Of a stretch of 12,765 nucleotides of DNA, positions 1-6,502 are shown piece by piece; positions within the stretch are counted from its first letter, which is position 1; every line of letters starts with the position of its first letter. Made by a program: the position numbers and the translations under genes. The stretch lies in contig CAKRNI010000060.1 of NCBI GenBank assembly GCA_934370915.1, positions 1 through 12,765 on the forward strand, read 5' to 3'. The notes below the pieces were generated by a model. That model saw nothing but the letters and a program-made list of their open reading frames with translations. It was not told the DNA's origin and did not search any database. The stretch is from an uncultured Lachnospiraceae bacterium (lineage in GTDB: Bacteria > Bacillota > Clostridia > Lachnospirales > Lachnospiraceae).

Positions 1-387
1 GCATGCTTTGTGTGCAATCAGCAGGAGGCAGGAATCCTGTTCTCGGAAGATTATGACTACATGACTCCGGCAGAGTTGGCGGCAGTTCTTCCGGAGCGGA
101 TCCGTTCTGCGAAGATCTCCCGCATGGTGGTGACCATGGGCGGCAACGGTGCGGTCTTTGTTGATGAGGACGGGCACACCGGTCTTTATCCGGGACGCAA
201 GGTGGATGTCGTCGACACAACGGGAGCCGGGGATGCGTTCTTCTCCGGTGTCTGCATCGGGCTTACCTATGGAAAAACACTGGAGGAGTCCTGCGGAATC
301 GGCACGAGACTTGCAGCAACTGTGATCTGTACAACGGAGAATATCTGCCCGAGATTCATGCCGGAAGAATTTGGACTGAAACGATAG
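1..387 (+). CDS. PfkB-family carbohydrate/nucleoside kinase, C-terminal part (5' truncated by window)
   Basis: This is the C-terminal part of an ATP-dependent sugar or nucleoside kinase of the PfkB (ribokinase) family. The frame is open from base 1, so the gene begins outside the window; a GTG at position 10 is not taken as the start. About 128 residues are visible. The family's second signature is clear as DTTGAGDAFFSG (codons about 214-249), with the catalytic Asp of GAGD encoded at 232-234. An upstream NQQEAG segment matches the N-x-x-E stretch that binds Mg-phosphate in this family, and MVVTMGGNGA is the usual strand and turn before the ATP site. The substrate-specifying N-terminal lid is missing, so ribokinase, nucleoside kinase, pseudouridine kinase and fructokinase cannot be told apart. 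The next gene starts 16 bases downstream on the same strand, so the two are probably co-transcribed. Confidence 0.9.
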   Translation, partial: ACFVCNQQEAGILFSEDYDYMTPAELAAVLPERIRSAKISRMVVTMGGNGAVFVDEDGHTGLYPGRKVDVVDTTGAGDAFFSGVCIGLTYGKTLEESCGIGTRLAATVICTTENICPRFMPEEFGLKR

Positions 388-403
388 AAGGATCATCTCA
401 ATC

Positions 404-1432
404 ATGGAACCATTTTACTATAACCGCATGGACAAAGAACGTCAGGCTGTTTACCGCGCCATGCAGCAGGGACTTTTGAGCCTGGAAGACTCTTTTCAGA
501 TCCCCCGGATCGATGGACATGCCTTAAGCGATATTTTCTTTGAACTCCGCCTGGATCACCCGGAGATCTTCTGGGTTTCAAGCTTTAAATACCGGTATTT
601 TGCAGATTCCCCGAACCTGATCTTCATTCCGGAATATCTGTTTGAGAAAAGCAAAATCAGGGATCATCAGAAAGCCATGAAAGCCCGGGTGGAAAAGCTC
701 GCAAGACCGGCGGCAAAGCTTTCGGAGCTGGAAAAAGAAAAATATATCCACGATTTCATCTGTGAGAATGTTCACTATGATAAGCTGAAGAAGCCCTATT
801 CCCACGAGATTATCGGACCGCTGGGCCACGGAGTTGGTGTCTGTGAGGGAATCGCCAAGTCCGTCAAGATTCTCTGTGACGCGCTGGGGATCTGGTGTAT
901 GATCGCCTTATGCGGAAACAATCCGGAAAAAGGGATCAAGTACCGTCATACCTGGAATATCGTAAAGATCGGAAAGACCTGCTATCATCTGGATGCCACC
1001 TTCGACAACAGCCTTGGAAAGTGCGCCGGGACAGGCGGTGAGATCCGCTACGATTACTTCAACCTGGATGACAAAGCCGTCTTCCGCGACCATGAGCCGT
1101 TGATCGCTCCGGCTCCGGCCTGTACGGATGGCGACCATTTTTACTACAAAGAGAAAAAACTCTCCTTCACAAAGACGGAGGAAGTATACAAGCGCTCTCT
1201 CCAGACAGCAAAGAAGAATAAGACCCTCACATTTCACTGGCGCGGCGGCTATCTGACCCGTGAGGTCCTGAAAGAACTCATCGGACTCATCGAGAAAGCC
1301 GGAACTGAGCAGAACAGGACTGCCCATATCCAGCTCAACTGGCCGCAGGCGGTTCTGAGGATCCATTATACAGATGAGCGCTCGCAGGCTGTCGTTACCA
1401 TAGAAGAGGCAAACGAGGGAGAGGAGTCATGA
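404..1432 (+). CDS. transglutaminase-like domain protein
   Basis: A 342-residue protein with a transglutaminase-like (papain-fold) core. The likely triad is Cys147 in GVGVCEGIA, His182 in RHTWN and Asp197 in HLDATFD, in the order and context typical of bacterial members. An N-terminal region of about 110 residues and a C-terminal region of about 120 residues flank the core and match nothing I recognise. No signal peptide or membrane segment is visible, so it is probably cytoplasmic. Bacterial members may be cysteine proteases, peptide N-glycanase-like enzymes or amidases, and the substrate here is unknown. The start has AGAAGGA at 386-392, 11 nt upstream, overlapping the kinase stop codon. 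The gap of 16 bases suggests an operon with the kinase. A Rho-independent terminator follows at 1486-1515. Confidence 0.85.
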   Translation: MEPFYYNRMDKERQAVYRAMQQGLLSLEDSFQIPRIDGHALSDIFFELRLDHPEIFWVSSFKYRYFADSPNLIFIPEYLFEKSKIRDHQKAMKARVEKLARPAAKLSELEKEKYIHDFICENVHYDKLKKPYSHEIIGPLGHGVGVCEGIAKSVKILCDALGIWCMIALCGNNPEKGIKYRHTWNIVKIGKTCYHLDATFDNSLGKCAGTGGEIRYDYFNLDDKAVFRDHEPLIAPAPACTDGDHFYYKEKKLSFTKTEEVYKRSLQTAKKNKTLTFHWRGGYLTREVLKELIGLIEKAGTEQNRTAHIQLNWPQAVLRIHYTDERSQAVVTIEEANEGEES

Positions 1433-1485
1433 CCATGCGGCAGCCCGCACACGCATGAACTACAAAAAGAACCTGTAAATTTTTT

Positions 1486-1515
1486 AGACAGCATATTTAC
1501 ATGCTGTCTTTTTTT
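1486..1515 (+). terminator. Rho-independent terminator after the transglutaminase-like gene
   Basis: A perfect 9-bp stem, AGACAGCAT (1486-1494) pairing with ATGCTGTCT (1501-1509), has a 6-nt loop and runs into seven consecutive T (1509-1515). It ends the kinase/transglutaminase transcript. Its loop and 3' arm overlap the promoter of the next gene. Confidence 0.9.
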
Positions 1516-1524
1516 GCTTATAAT
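1496..1524 (+). promoter_or_regulatory. sigma-A-type promoter for the purine permease, overlapping the terminator
   Basis: TTTACA (1496-1501, five of six to TTGACA), a 17-nt spacer and a perfect TATAAT (1519-1524) form a strong housekeeping promoter. Transcription should start near 1531. The -35 hexamer begins in the loop of the preceding terminator hairpin and the spacer contains its 3' arm and T-run, so readthrough termination and new initiation use the same 40 bases. Confidence 0.75.
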
Positions 1525-1530
1525 AACGAT

Positions 1531-1658
1531 ACAAAAAATTATCACTGTTAATAAATGAGTCTGACGGAGGCAATGGTGCCGGAACTCAGGCGGCGCGGTG
1601 AAAAATACGGCTGTGAACACATGAAACAGCTAAGAATTACAAAAAGGGAGAAAATCGT
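1531..1658 (+). promoter_or_regulatory. structured 5' leader of the purine permease (no known riboswitch recognised)
   Basis: About 128 nt lie between the predicted transcription start and the permease ATG. The first 25 nt are AT-rich, then a GC-rich block follows. Possible helices are GTGCCG (1576-1581) with CGGCGC (1591-1596), which includes one G-U pair, and GGCTGT (1609-1614) with ACAGC plus T (1626-1631). I looked for purine, 2'-dG, guanidine, fluoride and THF riboswitch cores and saw none that fit. The leader also holds the small ORF at 1555-1662. Its length and structure leave room for leader-based control of purine uptake, but nothing here proves it. Confidence 0.35.
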
Positions 1659-1662
1659 ATGA
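1555..1662 (+). CDS. possible 35-codon leader ORF overlapping the permease start (ATGA)
   Basis: An uninterrupted frame runs from ATG 1555 to TGA 1660-1662, and the stop overlaps the permease ATG (1659-1661) as ATGA, the arrangement typical of translational coupling. The peptide is charged and basic (it contains VPELRRRGEKYG and a KQLRITKREK tail). The first ATG has no ribosome binding site. CGGAGG (1565-1570) sits 5 nt before an in-frame GTG at 1576, which would give a 28-residue version. A frame this length can be open by chance, and the same bases may instead form leader RNA structure, so coding status is doubtful. Confidence 0.22.
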   Translation: MSLTEAMVPELRRRGEKYGCEHMKQLRITKREKIV

Positions 1663-3056
1663 GAGAAGAAAAGAGATCCGATCAGGCGATGTATGATTTC
1701 TACGGGAAAATGCCGTTAAAGCGGGCGATCCCGCTGGGACTGCAGCATGTACTGGCAATGTTCGTGGGAAACCTGACACCGCTTCTTATTATCTGCGGGG
1801 CATGCGGAATCAGCGGAAGCGAGGAATTTGCCCAGCTTCAGGTCAGTCTCTTACAGAACGCAATGTTTGTAGCGGGGGTTGTGACACTGGTCCAGCTCTA
1901 CGCGATCGGTCCGATCGGAGGTAAAGTTCCGATCATCATGGGAACCAGCTCCGGCTTCATCGGAGTTTTCAAGAGTGTGGCAGATACAATGGGCGGCGGA
2001 CTTGCCACCTACGGCGCGATCATGGGCGCATCGGTGATCGGTGGTCTCTTCGAGGGCGTTCTCGGATTTTTCATCAGGCCGCTGCGGAAATTTTTCCCGG
2101 CTGTGGTGACAGGAACTGTCGTTTTATCCATCGGACTTTCCCTGATTTCCGTCGGTATCAATTCGTTCGGAGGCGGAAACGGAGCGAAGGACTTTGGATC
2201 CATGGAGAATCTTCTTCTGGCGCTCTTTGTTCTGGTCGTGATCCTTATCGTGAAACACTGGACAAAGGGGATCGCAAGCAATTCCGCGATCCTCATCGGA
2301 ATCATCGCGGGCTATGGGGCAGCCGTTATCATGAGCCTGATCCTTCCGACAACAGGGATCACAGCGGACGGAACGGAGTATACGAAAGCATGGGTATTGA
2401 ACTGGGATAAGGTCGCGCAGGCCAGCTGGATCAGCATTCCGGAATTCCTTCCGGTAAAACCGGTGTTTGATGTCCGCGCCATCGCGCCGATCATGATCAT
2501 GTTCATCGTCACGGCGGTTGAGACGGTGGGAGATATTTCCGGTGTGATCGAGGGTGGAATGGAGCGCGAGGCAACGGATAAGGAGCTTTCCGGCGGCGTG
2601 ATCTGTGACGGTATCGGTTCATCCTTCGCCGCGTTATTCGGAATCCTTCCGAACACATCCTTCAGCCAGAACGTGGGTCTGGTCACTATGACAAAAGTAG
2701 TGAACCGCACAGCCCTTGCCACAGGTGCGGTATTCCTGATCCTCTGCGGACTTGTTCCGAAGCTGGGCGCGATCGTCTCCATTATGCCGCAGGCAGTTCT
2801 CGGCGGCGCGGCGGTCATGATGTTTTCCTCCATCGTGATCAGCGGAATCCAGCTGATCACAAAGGAGAAGATGACAGCGAAGAACCTGACTATCGTTTCC
2901 GTGGCACTCGGCGTTGGATACGGAATGGGTGCCAACACAGCGATCTTAGCCCAGACACCGCAGGCAATCCAGCTGATCTTCGGCGGATCCGGAATCGTCC
3001 CGGCAGCGGTGGTTGCGATCCTGTTAAATATTGTGCTTCCGGACGAGAAAAAGTAG
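1659..3056 (+). CDS. NCS2-family nucleobase (xanthine/uric acid-type purine) permease
   Basis: A 465-residue multi-pass membrane transporter of the nucleobase-cation symporter-2 family, importing a purine base with H+ or Na+. Family marks are GLQHVLAMFVG at 27-37 with His30 (equivalent to the functional TM1 His of E. coli XanQ), TAVETVGDISG at 285-295 with the substrate-site Glu288, and the NCS2 signature QNVGLVTMTKVVNR at 337-350. Length and the run of hydrophobic segments are normal and the gene looks intact. The ribosome binding site AGGGAG lies 9 nt before the ATG. The xanthine dehydrogenase-family genes 4.6 kb downstream favour xanthine, hypoxanthine or uric acid over uracil, but that is inference. 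It has its own promoter at 1496-1524 and ends at the terminator at 3091-3152. Confidence 0.92.
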   Translation: MREEKRSDQAMYDFYGKMPLKRAIPLGLQHVLAMFVGNLTPLLIICGACGISGSEEFAQLQVSLLQNAMFVAGVVTLVQLYAIGPIGGKVPIIMGTSSGFIGVFKSVADTMGGGLATYGAIMGASVIGGLFEGVLGFFIRPLRKFFPAVVTGTVVLSIGLSLISVGINSFGGGNGAKDFGSMENLLLALFVLVVILIVKHWTKGIASNSAILIGIIAGYGAAVIMSLILPTTGITADGTEYTKAWVLNWDKVAQASWISIPEFLPVKPVFDVRAIAPIMIMFIVTAVETVGDISGVIEGGMEREATDKELSGGVICDGIGSSFAALFGILPNTSFSQNVGLVTMTKVVNRTALATGAVFLILCGLVPKLGAIVSIMPQAVLGGAAVMMFSSIVISGIQLITKEKMTAKNLTIVSVALGVGYGMGANTAILAQTPQAIQLIFGGSGIVPAAVVAILLNIVLPDEKK

Positions 3057-3090
3057 AAAAAGATTTGAGTATAAAGTGAAGGCTTAAGAG

Positions 3091-3152
3091 AAAAGCGGAA
3101 TGTATCCGGGCGATAGGGAGATATCGCCTACCGGATAAATTCCGCTTTTTTT
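3091..3152. terminator. bidirectional terminator between convergent permease and MocA-fusion genes
   Basis: A long hairpin: AAAAGCGGAAT (3091-3101) pairs with ATTCCGCTTTT (3139-3149), TATCCGG (3103-3109) with CCGGATA (3131-3137), and GCGATA (3110-3115) with TATCGC (3122-3127), leaving a 6-nt loop. On the + strand it ends in seven T (3146-3152), and on the - strand in TTTTC. The right arm doubles as the last seven codons of the - strand gene, and that gene's stop codon (3128-3130) is the 3-nt bulge. It serves the permease strongly and the convergent operon less strongly. Confidence 0.88.
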
Positions 3153-4387
3153 AATTGTTCCAGATCCACCGGGGTGTCCGCATCAGCGAGCTCCAGCGGG
3201 TCGCTTACGGGAAAATACCGGACACTGTCCGGATACTTTTTGAGCAGCACATTGCCGCCCTGATTGTCCGGGAGTGTGAGAAGCTCCTCAAAGTACCGGC
3301 TTCCGAAAAGAACCGGGTTCCCGGGAATCAGAAGATCGTCGCCGGAGACAGACGCAAGGCGGAAGATCGCGGAGGAGGCTGGGAAGGTAGTTTTGTCACA
3401 TTGCGAAAATGCGATTCCCATAGCCTCCAACGTCTCTCGTGTCAGCAGCGGCTGATCCCCCAGCGCGAACATACAGCCAGTCAGTTCGGGATGTTTCTCC
3501 AGTAAGGCAGAGAGACCAAGATGGACCGTGTGGTTCCGATAAGGCATCGCGTGCAGCAGGACAGGGATATTCCGCTCTCTGCAGAGCGATTCGACTTCCG
3601 GTGATCTCGTCACAACGATCCTGGCGGCAAAAAGAGCCGTGTCAGTGGCGGATAAGATCCGGGAGATCAGCGGTTTTCCATGGAAGTCAGCCATGAGCTT
3701 GTTGGAACCAAACCGCTTTCCGAGTCCCGATGCCATGATGACACATCCGATCGGAAGAACCGGGCGGTCCAGATCATACACGAATACATCGTCCCGCGCC
3801 CGCAATGCATCGAGAAAAGGAGTGGACTGACTGCGAAGGACTGCGATGACGCGTTTCCGGTCGAAAAGCCGGAAGACTGCATCGCAGAATTCCGGACAGG
3901 AGCTTTCGAGATAACCAAGTTCGTCAATCACGGCCCATTGGGCAGGTGAATCGATGGCGCGCGTGACGGAGGCAGCGCCTGGGCCAAGAAATCCGCTTAG
4001 ATCCGGGCTCATCTGGTTACCGGGAGTTTGTGACACAGTCTGTCCGTCAGCAGGCGGTTGATAGGATCCGATCGTTACCGCCGTTCCTGTAAGAGTGTCT
4101 GTCAGTTCCACATGATCACGGGGGACAACCCGCGTTGTGAAGCCGGGAAACGGACCGGGACCGGAAAAGTATGACAGAGCGAGGATTTCCCTTAAAAGCG
4201 TACTCTTTCCGCTTCCTCTGCGGCCGGTTATGATCAGATGGCGTTTTCCCCCGATCGGTACGGGAGATGCGGAGTCAGGGTCCGATTTATTTCCCGGAAC
4301 TTCCATCAGCGGTATATTTAGAAAAGATCTGAGAATAGAGCTCGCGGCTGCTCTGGACGCAGGCGTCGCGATAGGTTTCGTAGTCAT
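3128..4387 (-). CDS. fusion: P-loop NTPase (THEP1-like) + MocA/MobA-like molybdenum cofactor nucleotidyltransferase
   Basis: A 419-residue cytoplasmic fusion. Residues about 48-210 form a nucleotide-binding domain with Walker A GRRGSGKS (55-62) and a Walker B-like VIDELGYLES (153-162), resembling the THEP1-type nucleoside-triphosphatase family. Residues about 213-419 form a MobA/MocA-type NTP transferase: MASGLGKRFGSNKL (218-231) matches the nucleotide-binding loop, GDQPLL (310-315) holds the metal-binding Asp, and NPVLF (357-361), GGNVLLKKYP (377-386) and DADTPVD (402-408) follow the MocA/YgfJ pattern. Such enzymes attach CMP to molybdopterin or mature molybdenum hydroxylases, fitting the divergent hydroxylase genes. 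The start at 4387 has a textbook site (AAAGGAG, 7 nt upstream) but overlaps the ModE-like gene by 101 bases out of frame. An alternative ATG at 4306 (Met28) overlaps by only 20 bases but lacks a good site. Last gene of its operon, ending inside a terminator hairpin. Confidence 0.85.
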   Translation of the reverse strand: MTTKPIATPASRAAASSILRSFLNIPLMEVPGNKSDPDSASPVPIGGKRHLIITGRRGSGKSTLLREILALSYFSGPGPFPGFTTRVVPRDHVELTDTLTGTAVTIGSYQPPADGQTVSQTPGNQMSPDLSGFLGPGAASVTRAIDSPAQWAVIDELGYLESSCPEFCDAVFRLFDRKRVIAVLRSQSTPFLDALRARDDVFVYDLDRPVLPIGCVIMASGLGKRFGSNKLMADFHGKPLISRILSATDTALFAARIVVTRSPEVESLCRERNIPVLLHAMPYRNHTVHLGLSALLEKHPELTGCMFALGDQPLLTRETLEAMGIAFSQCDKTTFPASSAIFRLASVSGDDLLIPGNPVLFGSRYFEELLTLPDNQGGNVLLKKYPDSVRYFPVSDPLELADADTPVDLEQLKKAEFIR

Positions 4388-4649
4388 GTAAAAACTCCTT
4401 TGCTTCCGGTGTCAGAGCACTTCCGCCGCCGCCTTTTCCGCCGATCCGGCGGGCAGTGAGCGGGAAGCCGAGATTCTTTTCGGCGCGCTTCATAATGGCG
4501 AGCGCCTTCGTGTAGGCCATGCCCATGGAGATCGCCGCAGCCCGCAGAGAACCGGTCTCCTCGATCAGATGGAGCAGGCGGCAGGGACCTTCACCGAAGA
4601 AGCGGAAGTGGTCATCACTGCAGAGAAAAACACGGATGTCAGATATCAT
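4287..4649 (-). CDS. short ModE-like (LysR-type winged helix) DNA-binding regulator
   Basis: A 120-residue protein made only of the ModE N-terminal winged-helix domain. GPCRLLHLIEETGSLRAAAISMGM (roughly residues 21-44, in pieces: the LLHLIEETGSL helix and the RAAAISMGM recognition region) and the wing GGKGGGGSALTPEA (70-83) are characteristic of ModE. The C-terminal molybdate-binding (MOP/TOBE) domains of E. coli ModE are absent, as in many short clostridial members. The ATG at 4649 is preferred because AGAAGG lies 9 nt upstream; a GTG three codons earlier would have no spacing. The gene follows the ATPase gene by 32 bases and overlaps the MocA-fusion gene. Likely role: transcriptional control of this molybdenum locus, perhaps through the palindrome at 7611-7634. 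How it senses molybdenum is unknown. Confidence 0.87.
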   Translation of the reverse strand: MISDIRVFLCSDDHFRFFGEGPCRLLHLIEETGSLRAAAISMGMAYTKALAIMKRAEKNLGFPLTARRIGGKGGGGSALTPEAKEFLHDYETYRDACVQSSRELYSQIFSKYTADGSSGK

Positions 4650-4681
4650 GGAGGACACCTTCTTTCAGAAATTGTCAGGGG

Positions 4682-5485
4682 TTACAGGGTGGGAAGCAGG
4701 ATGAGGCGCCTGTGAGCCGGGTTCTGCGGGTCCGGAATTTCAAGAAGATTCACCGGACCGTAGATTTCGGTAAACGCCAGTTCCATATCTTTGATGGAGT
4801 CGGTCTCCGGCCGCAGCATGCGGATCAGATGGCCGTCCTTCAACAGCATCAGTGTGTCACAGCAGGCGAGGGCCAGAACCGGATCATGAAGGCAGATCAG
4901 GGCGGTTTTCACAGGATTCCCACACACGAAATCCCTGATCATCTGAATCATCCGGTATTTGTTTCCGAGGTCCAGAGAACTGTCCGGTTCATCGAAGAGC
5001 AGCAGCTTCGTGTCTTCCACCAGAGTCCGGGCAAAGATCACTAACTGCCTTTCCCCGCCGCTGAGGGTGAGATAATCCCGCCCCGCGAGATCAGCCATTC
5101 CGACCTGTTTCAGAGCATGGTACGCGTCCTTCCTCATATCTGCGGACGGCTGGCTCAAAAGCCCTAATTTTGAATAAAATCCCATCAGCACAACGTCCAG
5201 GACACTCATGGAGATAGAGATCCCGCTCTGCTGCGGAATATAGCTGACACGTTTTGCCAGTTCCTTTGCCCGCAGTCCGGCGAGCTCCAGTCCTTCCAGA
5301 ACTACATGACCGCCATGGGGCAGCTCTCCGCAGACTGCTTTGAGAAGTGTCGTCTTTCCGCTTCCGTTCGGGCCGAGAATTCCGATCACATGGCCCGGTG
5401 CATCAACGGAAAAAGAGATGTGATCCAGAATCTGACGTCCTCCGAGACAGACGGAGACATCCTGAACAGAGAAAAATTCATTCAT
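4682..5485 (-). CDS. ABC transporter ATP-binding protein, FecE/BtuD class (probable molybdate/tungstate, MolC-like)
   Basis: A 267-residue ATPase that powers the FecCD-type importer. Walker A GPNGSGKTT is at 38-46, the Q-loop Gln at 85-86 in YIPQQSG, the ABC signature LSGGERQ at 141-147, Walker B LLLFDEP at 161-167 and the switch His at 200 in CLHDP. All catalytic elements are present and the length is normal for the FecE/BtuD/MolC class. The start codon is 6 bases after the permease stop, and GGAGG lies 12 nt upstream inside the end of the permease gene. Sequence alone fits iron-siderophore, cobalamin, heme or molybdate uptake. The ModE-like and MocA-like genes directly downstream, and the divergent molybdenum hydroxylase, point to molybdate or tungstate. 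Confidence 0.92.
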   Translation of the reverse strand: MNEFFSVQDVSVCLGGRQILDHISFSVDAPGHVIGILGPNGSGKTTLLKAVCGELPHGGHVVLEGLELAGLRAKELAKRVSYIPQQSGISISMSVLDVVLMGFYSKLGLLSQPSADMRKDAYHALKQVGMADLAGRDYLTLSGGERQLVIFARTLVEDTKLLLFDEPDSSLDLGNKYRMIQMIRDFVCGNPVKTALICLHDPVLALACCDTLMLLKDGHLIRMLRPETDSIKDMELAFTEIYGPVNLLEIPDPQNPAHRRLILLPTL

Positions 5486-5491
5486 TTCAGG

Positions 5492-6502
5492 TCAGTGCCT
5501 CCTTCCAGAAAGAATCAGAAAGATCAAAAACGGTGCGCCGAGAAGTGAGGTGAAGATACTGACCGGCAGCTCAACCGTCGCCAGAGATTTCGCCAATACG
5601 TCCGCAGTGAGAAGGAGGAAGCTTCCGATGATGCCGCTTAAGAGACAGGAGGACTGCTTGTGATTCCCGGTGAGGAGTCTCGCCGTATGCGGGGCGAGAA
5701 GTCCGATAAAGCTGATAAGCCCGGTAACACTGACCGCCGCAGCTACCGTGAGTGTTGCGAGAAACAGAACATAAAATCTTGTCGTCCGGACAGAAACGCC
5801 GAGCATTCTAGCTTCATCCTCCCGGACGGACAGTGCCAGTACATGGCGGTGGAGCAGGAGAATCGCGATGGAAGTCACGAGAATGATCAGGACAGGGACA
5901 GGAATCTTTGCCGCTGTGACGCCGGCGAGACTCCCCATGATCCAGTATTCGATGGAGGCCAGTTGTTTTTCCGGATCCGCCATGAGCTTCAACACCATGA
6001 GAAATGTCTGCGCCAGAGCATGGACCGCGATGCCCGCGAGAACAATGGAAGAGTATTCCTTCACGGGAGAGAGCGCGGTGAGTCCTAAGGACAGGCAGAC
6101 CGCGAGAAGTCCGCCGATGAACGCGAAGACCGTTGTGGACGGTGACGCGGCGGAGACAAATAATATGGCAAAGGCGGCACCTGCGCTGGCACCGGAGGAA
6201 ACCCCGATGATATCCGGAGATGCCAGTGGGTTCCGGAAGACCGTCTGGTAGACGAAACCGGCGATACCCAGCCCAAATCCGCCGACGAGTCCCATAAGCG
6301 CTCGGGGCAGGCGGAGAATTGTGAAGGTCCGGACGGCCATCAGATCTCCGTCACGGAGACTTTTCAGTGAGATCGGGTATTTTCCGGTGGTCAGAGCGGA
6401 AACAAAGGCGATGACAAGAAATGTCATCGCCAGAGTTAAAATTGCCATTGTCCGGTTGGGATCAGTCTGCGCTTTCCGGAGTGAATCCATAGAATGTTTC
6501 AT
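5492..6502 (-). CDS. FecCD/BtuC-type ABC transporter permease (probable molybdate/tungstate, MolB-like)
   Basis: A 336-residue inner-membrane permease of the FecCD family, expected to have about ten transmembrane helices. Family marks are the GFVYQTVFRNPLASPDIIGVSSG stretch (given in parts: RNPLASPDIIG and VSSGASAGAAF) and GLISFIGLLAPHTARLLTG near the C-terminus, the conserved coupling and helix motifs of BtuC/FhuB/FecC proteins. The ATG at 6502 is chosen because AAAGGA sits 6 nt before it. An ATG at 6526 gives an 8-residue extension, and one at 6448 would avoid overlap but has no ribosome binding site. With the 6502 start it overlaps the end of the binding-protein gene by 41 bases, which suggests translational coupling. 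The partner ATPase follows 6 bases downstream. Confidence 0.92.
   Translation of the reverse strand: MKHSMDSLRKAQTDPNRTMAILTLAMTFLVIAFVSALTTGKYPISLKSLRDGDLMAVRTFTILRLPRALMGLVGGFGLGIAGFVYQTVFRNPLASPDIIGVSSGASAGAAFAILFVSAASPSTTVFAFIGGLLAVCLSLGLTALSPVKEYSSIVLAGIAVHALAQTFLMVLKLMADPEKQLASIEYWIMGSLAGVTAAKIPVPVLIILVTSIAILLLHRHVLALSVREDEARMLGVSVRTTRFYVLFLATLTVAAAVSVTGLISFIGLLAPHTARLLTGNHKQSSCLLSGIIGSFLLLTADVLAKSLATVELPVSIFTSLLGAPFLIFLILSGRRH

Noticed and set aside
1531..1658. Known riboswitch in the permease leader (purine, guanidine-II with ACGG loops, fluoride, THF)
   Set aside because: Two ACGG words exist, but they are not in loops of good stems, and the conserved cores of the other classes are absent by eye.
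2009..2938. Two long open frames on the - strand opposite the permease
   Set aside because: They are antisense to an intact NCS2 gene, rich in Pro/Thr/Ser/Arg as expected from the complement of codon-biased coding sequence, and match no family.
5660..6251. Open frames on the + strand inside the permease/transporter genes
   Set aside because: They are antisense to a complete FecCD permease, have no family motifs and no ribosome binding sites.
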